Shown: piece by piece, positions 57,585 to 64,000 of the stretch
How positions within the stretch are numbered: the first letter of the stretch is position 1
Layout: each line of letters starts with the position of its first letter
DNA from: Macrophomina tecta
Lineage: Eukaryota > Ascomycota > Dothideomycetes > Botryosphaeriales > Botryosphaeriaceae
NCBI GenBank assembly: GCA_024180945.1
Contig: JAKSGN010000037.1
Coordinates: 811,501 to 875,500 of the forward strand
DNA length: 64,000 bases
Reading direction: 5' to 3'
The notes under the pieces: model-generated
Told to the model about the DNA's origin: nothing
Database searches by the model: none
Seen by the model: the letters and a program-made list of their open reading frames with translations, nothing else
Position numbers and translations under genes: made by a program

Positions 57585-60500
57585 CTACACCGCACTCAAC
57601 AACGTCGCCCTCTCCCCATCACTCTCCCCTAATCCCTCCACCGACACAACCTCATACGACGATCCCGGACTGGACGGCGCCCACGCCGATGCAGATGACG
57701 AAGACAAAACCGGGTCCGAGGAAACCAGCCCACACGACCCCAACTCAAGCGGCAAACAACACTCTTTCTCCACCCCCATCACTTCCTCCCCCTCCACTTG
57801 AACATCCTCCCACCGCCGCTCATCTCCCGCCTCCACACCCCCTAACACCTCCACCACCCGACACAGCCCCACCAGCATCCTCTCCGCAACGCGCGCCGGC
57901 ACGACGCGATCCGAAAATACCATGTCAACCCTCACACTACCCCCTCCTCCCACCGGCGTCGACGTGATCTGCACATCTGCAGCATCCCACGGCGCGACGC
58001 TCCATCCCAGCTTTGCCTGAACGCCGCCCTCCCACTCCTCCAGCCGTCCTCCGCCAAAAGCCCCGCCCTCCTCCACCGCCGGAATCGCGTTATGCACGAC
58101 CAGCGACCCGAAGCGCGCGCCCCGCGGCCAGTCGGTGCAGTGGCGCGCCAACACATCCGTCTCGAGCAGTTCGTGCGGCAGCGCGGCGAGGCGCGCGTCG
58201 GCGACGGCGGCGAGGAGGCGAGGGAGCGGCGATGCGCGGTGGGCCGCGAGGTTGACACGCACGGGGACGGCGTTGAGGGTGGGGCCGACGACGGAGGCGG
58301 CGGCCGGGAGCGGGAGATGGCGGTTGGCGACGGCGCGGGCGAAGAGGATGTCGTCGTTGTTGGCGCTTGGTTTGGACAGGTGCCGCAGGACCAGCGCCCA
58401 CGCGGTGTGCAGCAGCGTTTCGAATGTGTGGGGCGTGGGGGCGAGGGCGGCGGCGGGGATGTGGCGCGTGAAGTGGCCGTTGATGGGGTTGGTGGAGGGG
58501 AGCGGCTGGTGGTGCGGCGAGGTGATGGGTGTGATGCGCGAGCCGGAGAGGTGCTGCCGCCAGAAGGCGGTTGCGCCGCTGCTGCGCTGCAGGTGCCGCC
58601 ACGAGCCGAGGTGGCTGCTGAAGCTTGGGCTTGGGGGGAGCGCGGAGCGGTTGGCGTAGGCGGTGCGGAGGTCATCGAGGATTTGGGGCAGGCTGATGCC
58701 GTCATAGAGGTTGTGGGGAGTGCGGATGACGAGGCGACCTGTGGGGGTATCGGTGCTGCTGGCGGTGGCGCTGTCGTTGTGGATGAAGCAGAAGCGCAGG
58801 CCGTGGACTCCGAACCGCTCGGGTTGTTGCTTGTTGTCGTTGATGAGGGCCGTGGTTGCGTCGTCGACACCGTGATTTGCGTGTCGCAAGTGGAATTCAG
58901 GGGTGTGCGAGCGGAAGACCACTTGAAGCAGCTTCTCGTCGTGGGGGACGAAGACGGTGCGGAGGATGCTGTGGTGGTTGACGACTTCGGAACACGCATC
59001 CTTGAGGCGGTACAGGTCAATAGCACCATGGAAGTCAAGCCATACGTGGTTGACGGTGCCTTGTGTTGGTGACATGGCTGCAGCTGTCATCGCTTTCTGC
59101 ATAGACGTTGCTTCAATGACATCCTCAACGTCGCGAATGTTCACCGATAGTGTCTCCCGCAAAAATTCTTCGACGCTGCCAGTGCTCGGGAACATCGAGA
59201 ACGGCTTGTACTCCGGGACGGCCGCCGCTTCCGTGAGCGGCCGGCACTTGGCTTCCATGTCGGCAAATCGAGGCTGTCGCATGATGTCTGCCACGCTTAA
59301 GGATATTCCAGCCTCGCGAGCTTTGGATGCCAGCCTCATAGCCGCCAGCGAGTCTCCCCCAAGATCAGTGAAAGACGCCGCAGTGTGGATCCGGCTGACC
59401 TGAGCGTCCAACACTCTTGCCCAAAGCGTCTGGAGCACCAAACCTGTACTCGTTACCGGCACCTCGCCCTCTGTGTCCCCATAGTATTCGTCGACCTTGG
59501 AATCCATCTGCCGCAAAGCCTTACGATCAACCTTTCCAGCTGCGTTGAGCGGAAGAACCGGGACGGGCACGAACACCCGCGGCACCATATACGACGGCAG
59601 TGCGTTCGCAAGCGCACTCTTCGCATCTCCTAGGACTCCTTGCAGAGCCTGCCTAGCAGCTTCATCCTCGCTGCAGCAGGCGTGCCCAACAGCAACAAAA
59701 GCCGCCAGAATAGGCGCGCCAGAGCCTCCACTCCCAGACGCGACCAACTCTACAGCGACATCGCATGGCCTCGCCATCGCGCGGCGCAGCTGATGCTCAA
59801 TCTCCGCCAGCTCAAGCCTCTGGCCGTGGACCTTGACCTGCGCGTCCTTGCGCCCAACGAAGATCAGCTCGCCCGCATCACCGTACCGTACGAGATCGCC
59901 AGTCTTGTAGAACCGCTGCAGCGGGGCGGCGGAGAAGCGTTGGCATCGCCATTCTGGTGCGGCAATGAAGGCGCCAGCGGTTTTGTCGGGCTCGTCGATG
60001 TAGCCCCTGCCGACGGTGGCGCCTTCGAGGACGAGTTCGCCGACGCTGCCGACCGGGGCGAGCTTGTCGTGGTTGGAGGGCAGGACGACCCAGGCGCGGA
60101 CGTTGCGGAGAGGAGTGCCGATGTTGCGGGGATTGGAGGCAGCGGTCAGTGGCGCCGGGGAGCAGCAGGCGACCGGGGTGCATTCGCAGGGGCCGTAGGC
60201 TTGGAGGAGGGTCACGGAGCGGGACCAGGTGGTGAGTAGCTCTGGAGTGGCGGCCTCGCCGCCCAGGACGACTGTTTTCATTGTGGGGATGTCTTTGGGG
60301 GTCAGCAGGCTGGCGAGTGAGGGTGTCATGAGGGACCAGTTGATTTTTAGCTTGGCGATGGCGGCGGCGAGGTTGTCTTTGCGGTCCGTCTCGGAGAGGA
60401 TGCAGGTACAGCCACCGGCTACCCAGACCATGAGCGTCTCAATGATGGAGGCATCGAAGCTGTAGGAAGCGAACTGCATGGCTCTGGTTTTTGAGTCCAA

Positions 60501-63500
60501 GTGTGCTGACGTGGTGAAGGATTGAGCTCCCGCCACGATGGACCGGTGCTCGATCACACATGCCTTTGGTTCTCCAGAGGTGCCGGATGTCGTGACAACA
60601 TAAGCTGCATCGGTAGGATCGACGGCGATACAAAGAAGGTCGTCTGGTAGCGACTCTGCACGTTGTTGGTCAAGCACAAACACTTCCCTCACACAATGGG
60701 AGAGGAGTGAGCGCAGACTGGAAGAAACCAAAGCTACCTTAGCTTTGACTTTGTTACAGATTGATTCAAGTCTGTTGACTGGATTTGCTGGGTCCAGCAG
60801 GAGGAAAGCAGCTCCTGCCTTCATTACTGACAGCATAGCAATCAGCGTCCACTTAGATTTTTCAAAGCACAGCGGGACAGTGTCGCCTGATGAGACTTTC
60901 CTGGAAGCTACCAAGTGGCCAGCAAGCTTGTTAGCCAGCGAATTCAGCTCGCCATATGTGAAGTCACCATCCCAGGATGAGATGGCGGCTGAATTCGGTT
61001 GCCTGTGGGCGTGTTGTTCGATAATGTGATGAAGGCACAAGCTCGATTCCGCCGTTGGCTGTTCGAGCAGATTGTACGCTGCAACTTCAGTTGCGTCATC
61101 AAGACTGAGGAAGTCAACATCTGCAACCGAAAGAGCCTCCACACCACACAACTGCTGAAGCAAGTGCTCGAACTGTGCAAGAATTCGGAGAACCTGGTGT
61201 TGACTAATGAGATTGGAATCGAACACCGCACTGGCGTCAAGGCCCCCACTAGGCAACAGCTGGCAAACCAGGACGAACCCGTAGTTAGTGAAACTGGAGA
61301 TGAGCTCAGACTTATTCTCGCGCAGAAAGAAATTGTCGGACATATCGTCGTGCTCCTGGGTAGCGGGCTGAACAACTAGCAGGCTGTTGAAGTCACAAGC
61401 AGCTTGCGCACTTGAGCTCACCTGCTTGATGCGTTGCAATCCGATGTGCTGCGCTGGGTTGATGCTGACGCTTTGAGCACTGTCGAATAGCTCGGAGACA
61501 GTGCTGGATCCGTTGACAATGAAGCGCATGGGAATAGTGGTAAATGTTGGGCCGATCATATCTTGTATGCCATCCACAGGCACGGTTCTTCCGGAAAGGG
61601 TCACTCCGATGACTACGTCTTCGGAGTCAGTGTAGCGGCTGACGAGCAGCGCCCAGGCGGTCTGGATGATGGAACCCATCGTGTGCGCAGGACCCGAGCC
61701 ATTCCTTGTTAAAGTGATCCGGCGGGTCTTGTCCGAGTCGGGGCGTGGAACAGCGGAAACGGGCGTCAGTGGGAAGGAGGTACGGTCAGCGTTTTTCAGA
61801 TAAGAGCGCCAGAAGCCTTCCGCGACCTCCGTATCCAGGTCCTGATGGATGTATTGGATGAACTTGCTATACGGTGGTGCTGAAGGTGGTTCTTGCCCTT
61901 CGTGCAGCTGATACAGGCGTTGAAGCATCAGATTCCAAGCCCAACCGTCAAAGACGGCATGGTGTGCGAGAAGCACGAAGTGGGAAGATGCCCCCTCAGA
62001 GACAATACCGGCATGTACCAGCCGGTTACCCGGTGACATGCTCTTCTGCCTGGCCTGTGTGAGAAACTTTTGAAGGTCAATTCCGTGCAAAACTTCGGCG
62101 TCTTCTTTGACAACGACCTGCAAGAAACCCCATCTTTCGCTTTGGACAACCCTGGTACGCAGCACAGGCGTCATGGCAACCAGATTCTTCCAGGCTGCTT
62201 CTGCCTTCTCATCGTTCGGCACAGGAACAACGTATTCGGCAACATATGCGCCTTTCTCCACGTTCGACAGCGCCATGAGACCTTCCTGTAGGGGAGCGCA
62301 GGGATACACGTCTTCAACGACAGCCTTTTCAAGTCCGCAAGTTACTGCTACTTCCTCCAATACTGCGTTGGTATCGCCTTCCAGGATGGAGAATGGCTGA
62401 AGCATTGCGGAAGGAGTCGCATGCACCTCAGCATCCCTGGCGATCCGGGCCATGTCCGAGAGCGTCGGATTGTCGAAGATCTCTTTGACGGTGATGAGTA
62501 TCCCACCCCTGCGGGCTGCGGCCACGAGCTTCATGGCATCCAGAGAATCTCCGCCGAGACGCAGAAAACTGTTGTGAGTTTCCACTTCGTCCAAGCCAAG
62601 GACCATCTTCCACAACTCACCCAAGCGTCTCTCCATAGCGTTGCTTGAAGTGCTTTCCTTATGCGTCTTCATAACATTTTTCGGAAGCATACTTGCATTT
62701 GGAGCCGTCTTATGTGCCGGCTGACGGTAGCTGACGCCTTGAGAAGCTGGGTCAGATAAGGAGCGGACTGGAAGGAACACGGTAGGGACCATAAACGACG
62801 GCAAAGTCCGGCTGAGACGGTCTTGCGCTCCGGAAACCAGGGCGTCCAGGAGCTTCTTCGCGACCTCATCGTCCACGTACCCATGTCCCAACGCCACGAT
62901 AGCGGCCAGTAATGCCTGGCTGGGGTTTTCAGGGGTTTCAATGACCTTGATCGCAACCTCTCTATCCCACAATGATTGGCTCACAAGTTTTTCAACGGCG
63001 GCGGCTGGGAACCGGCGTCCGTCTAACTCTAATAGCCTGCTCTGCTCGCCGATCGATCCCAGCTCTCCGGTTTTGCTTTCTCGGTTCGGCATTGCCTCTG
63101 CTACTGTCACAACGCCAATTGTATCGGCTGCGAGCAACTCGAGCACGCGCTCAAGCTCCCGCATCATTTGCCGCATCTGCAGTGGCTTGATCAACCTAGC
63201 ATCGTGCGTCGCAGTGAATAACGCAGAAGAGTCCGAGAACTCGCACTCCAGAAGGAGAGGATACGTGTGAAAATCCGCGGTGCCGCTCCCGACTAAGCGT
63301 GCTTTACTCAAGTCGAATGACAGATCTTGTTCCTGTTTCCTAGGGTGCATGGTCAACAGCGAGCGGAAGTCGCATGCTTCCTTGGCATCTTCGCTGACGC
63401 GCCTGATGCTCTGGAGGCCTCTGTGTGAGTGTGGGATGGCATTAGCACTTGCTATTTGGACGCGCTCCAGGATGCTGGCAAGAGTGTCTTGCGGCCTGAA

Positions 63501-64000
63501 GTGGACGCGTAGGGGGGCCGTGGTGACAGTAGGGCCGGGAATGCGGTCGATGTCGGGGACAGGGATGAGGCGACCTGACTGCACCAAGCCATATACTACG
63601 TCGTCAGAGCATGAAAATCTTGAGAGTACCAGGGCCCAGGCGGTCTGAATGAGTGCTGCAGTGGTCACACCGGCAGGCTTCTTTGTCAGAGATACACCAT
63701 GCGTGATCACGTTGTCTGCGCGTGGTTTGTAGTCCAAGGAATCGGCGAGTGGGAAGGGTACGGGTCGGGCACCCATCAGGCTGTCTCTCCAAAACCTGTC
63801 CGACTCTGCAGCTTCCAAATTGTGGAGGTAATCGATGTACCGGCTGAACGGTGGAGGTCTATCGAGGGTACTCCCAGCCAATATCTTGCTGATCGCCGCT
63901 GAGATAATACCGACCGTAGCACCGTCGTAAATGGCATGATGGGCAGTCCAAACGAATTGTACTCTTTCGCTGTCCATGATGAGGCCGTACCGGGAAAGAA
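57585..64000 (-). CDS. non-ribosomal peptide synthetase, 3' part (5' end outside window)
   Basis: Open without introns from the right edge to TAG at 57585, over 2130 residues, and continuing beyond the window. Order in the window: condensation domain (HHAIYDG, 63921-63941); a remnant of an adenylation C-terminal subdomain (about 63100-62730, LLELDGRRFPAAAVEKLV) with no A core; carrier domain T1 (LGGDSLDAM, near 62545); a second condensation domain (HHAVFDG, near 61950); a full adenylation domain (about 61020-59510; TSGTSGEPKA, AYGPCECTP, RFYKTGDLVR, NAAGKVDRKAL); carrier T2 (LGGDSLAAM, near 59350); a terminal condensation-type domain with PHNLYDG (near 58710), where the first His is Pro but the catalytic His stays. 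A Ser-rich tail ends the chain. There is no thioesterase or reductase, so release by the terminal C domain (often by cyclisation in fungi) is likely. Confidence 0.96.
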   Translation of the reverse strand, partial: LSRYGLIMDSERVQFVWTAHHAIYDGATVGIISAAISKILAGSTLDRPPPFSRYIDYLHNLEAAESDRFWRDSLMGARPVPFPLADSLDYKPRADNVITHGVSLTKKPAGVTTAALIQTAWALVLSRFSCSDDVVYGLVQSGRLIPVPDIDRIPGPTVTTAPLRVHFRPQDTLASILERVQIASANAIPHSHRGLQSIRRVSEDAKEACDFRSLLTMHPRKQEQDLSFDLSKARLVGSGTADFHTYPLLLECEFSDSSALFTATHDARLIKPLQMRQMMRELERVLELLAADTIGVVTVAEAMPNRESKTGELGSIGEQSRLLELDGRRFPAAAVEKLVSQSLWDREVAIKVIETPENPSQALLAAIVALGHGYVDDEVAKKLLDALVSGAQDRLSRTLPSFMVPTVFLPVRSLSDPASQGVSYRQPAHKTAPNASMLPKNVMKTHKESTSSNAMERRLGELWKMVLGLDEVETHNSFLRLGGDSLDAMKLVAAARRGGILITVKEIFDNPTLSDMARIARDAEVHATPSAMLQPFSILEGDTNAVLEEVAVTCGLEKAVVEDVYPCAPLQEGLMALSNVEKGAYVAEYVVPVPNDEKAEAAWKNLVAMTPVLRTRVVQSERWGFLQVVVKEDAEVLHGIDLQKFLTQARQKSMSPGNRLVHAGIVSEGASSHFVLLAHHAVFDGWAWNLMLQRLYQLHEGQEPPSAPPYSKFIQYIHQDLDTEVAEGFWRSYLKNADRTSFPLTPVSAVPRPDSDKTRRITLTRNGSGPAHTMGSIIQTAWALLVSRYTDSEDVVIGVTLSGRTVPVDGIQDMIGPTFTTIPMRFIVNGSSTVSELFDSAQSVSINPAQHIGLQRIKQVSSSAQAACDFNSLLVVQPATQEHDDMSDNFFLRENKSELISSFTNYGFVLVCQLLPSGGLDASAVFDSNLISQHQVLRILAQFEHLLQQLCGVEALSVADVDFLSLDDATEVAAYNLLEQPTAESSLCLHHIIEQHAHRQPNSAAISSWDGDFTYGELNSLANKLAGHLVASRKVSSGDTVPLCFEKSKWTLIAMLSVMKAGAAFLLLDPANPVNRLESICNKVKAKVALVSSSLRSLLSHCVREVFVLDQQRAESLPDDLLCIAVDPTDAAYVVTTSGTSGEPKACVIEHRSIVAGAQSFTTSAHLDSKTRAMQFASYSFDASIIETLMVWVAGGCTCILSETDRKDNLAAAIAKLKINWSLMTPSLASLLTPKDIPTMKTVVLGGEAATPELLTTWSRSVTLLQAYGPCECTPVACCSPAPLTAASNPRNIGTPLRNVRAWVVLPSNHDKLAPVGSVGELVLEGATVGRGYIDEPDKTAGAFIAAPEWRCQRFSAAPLQRFYKTGDLVRYGDAGELIFVGRKDAQVKVHGQRLELAEIEHQLRRAMARPCDVAVELVASGSGGSGAPILAAFVAVGHACCSEDEAARQALQGVLGDAKSALANALPSYMVPRVFVPVPVLPLNAAGKVDRKALRQMDSKVDEYYGDTEGEVPVTSTGLVLQTLWARVLDAQVSRIHTAASFTDLGGDSLAAMRLASKAREAGISLSVADIMRQPRFADMEAKCRPLTEAAAVPEYKPFSMFPSTGSVEEFLRETLSVNIRDVEDVIEATSMQKAMTAAAMSPTQGTVNHVWLDFHGAIDLYRLKDACSEVVNHHSILRTVFVPHDEKLLQVVFRSHTPEFHLRHANHGVDDATTALINDNKQQPERFGVHGLRFCFIHNDSATASSTDTPTGRLVIRTPHNLYDGISLPQILDDLRTAYANRSALPPSPSFSSHLGSWRHLQRSSGATAFWRQHLSGSRITPITSPHHQPLPSTNPINGHFTRHIPAAALAPTPHTFETLLHTAWALVLRHLSKPSANNDDILFARAVANRHLPLPAAASVVGPTLNAVPVRVNLAAHRASPLPRLLAAVADARLAALPHELLETDVLARHCTDWPRGARFGSLVVHNAIPAVEEGGAFGGGRLEEWEGGVQAKLGWSVAPWDAADVQITSTPVGGGGSVRVDMVFSDRVVPARVAERMLVGLCRVVEVLGGVEAGDERRWEDVQVEGEEVMGVEKECCLPLELGSCGLVSSDPVLSSSSASAWAPSSPGSSYEVVSVEGLGESDGERATLLSAV

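Noticed and set aside
57932..59072. Long frames on both strands (368 and 326 codons) overlapping the NRPS
   Set aside because: They fall inside the terminal condensation-domain coding region, which has clear motifs. They are composition shadows of GC-rich coding DNA.
1..64000. CRISPR arrays, insertion sequences, prophage or plasmid origins
   Set aside because: No spaced direct repeats, inverted terminal repeats or transposase motifs seen. The gene content is eukaryotic nuclear.

Overview
The window is nuclear DNA from a filamentous ascomycete (Pezizomycotina; a plant-associated Dothideomycete is my guess, not shown). The reasons are short spliceosomal introns (mostly 47-170 nt, GT..AG, with CTNAC/CTAAT-like branch sites), genes packed on both strands, intron-bearing nuclear tRNAs, fungus-specific families (CAND1, Dgr2-like WD40, PLAC8, Ysc84/DUF500), secreted proteins of the kind plant-interacting fungi use, and a large non-ribosomal peptide synthetase (NRPS). 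I found 18 well-supported protein genes with exon phases that close exactly, 2 tRNA genes, a likely coiled-coil gene, several weak or broken genes, and long spacers with no convincing gene.

Layout. 0.5-2.8 kb: tRNA-Val(AAC), then a divergent pair of small secreted proteins, an RNase T1/F1-type ribonuclease (minus) and a cysteine-rich protein (plus) whose signal peptide is cut off by a one-base frameshift. 3.5-10.4 kb: three housekeeping genes in tandem on the minus strand: ER protein disulfide isomerase, a WD40 protein and the ribonucleotide reductase small subunit. 11.5-18.8 kb: MFS monocarboxylate-type transporter, zinc alcohol dehydrogenase and an unrecognised coiled-coil protein, all minus. 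19-24 kb: a decayed zone with two probable pseudogenes, a tiny membrane ORF and a doubtful spliced ORF. 24.3-26.0 kb: C2H2 zinc-finger transcription factor. 26-29 kb: empty. 28.9-34.6 kb: a mitochondrial-type membrane protein divergent from CAND1. 35.5-37.1 kb: PLAC8 protein. 37.9-40.4 kb: a secreted isochorismatase-like hydrolase facing a secreted NLP (NPP1) protein tail to tail. 43.6-46.9 kb: Ysc84/SH3YL1-type protein and dienelactone hydrolase. 47-49.7 kb: a possible gene relic, a doubtful ORF and tRNA-Lys(CTT). 50.1-55.8 kb: FAD-dependent dehydrogenase, secreted alpha/beta hydrolase and a fungal rhodopsin-like membrane protein. 57.6 kb to the right edge: the 3' part of an NRPS gene on the minus strand.

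How it fits together. The 3.5-10.4 kb and 29-37 kb blocks look like core genome (protein folding, dNTP synthesis, cullin-ligase exchange). The secreted genes at 1.5-2.8 and 37.9-40.4 kb look like accessory, host- or competitor-facing functions. The NRPS in the window has the order C - remnant of A - T - C - A - T - C; its 5' part lies beyond the window. Whether the oxidoreductase, hydrolase and membrane protein next to it belong to the same secondary-metabolite cluster cannot be told from sequence alone.

Limits: all exon joins were worked out by eye from splice consensus and phase; family names rest on recognised motifs, not on searches. Every stop codon can arise from a sense codon by C-to-T change, so stops in relics are compatible with RIP but do not prove it.
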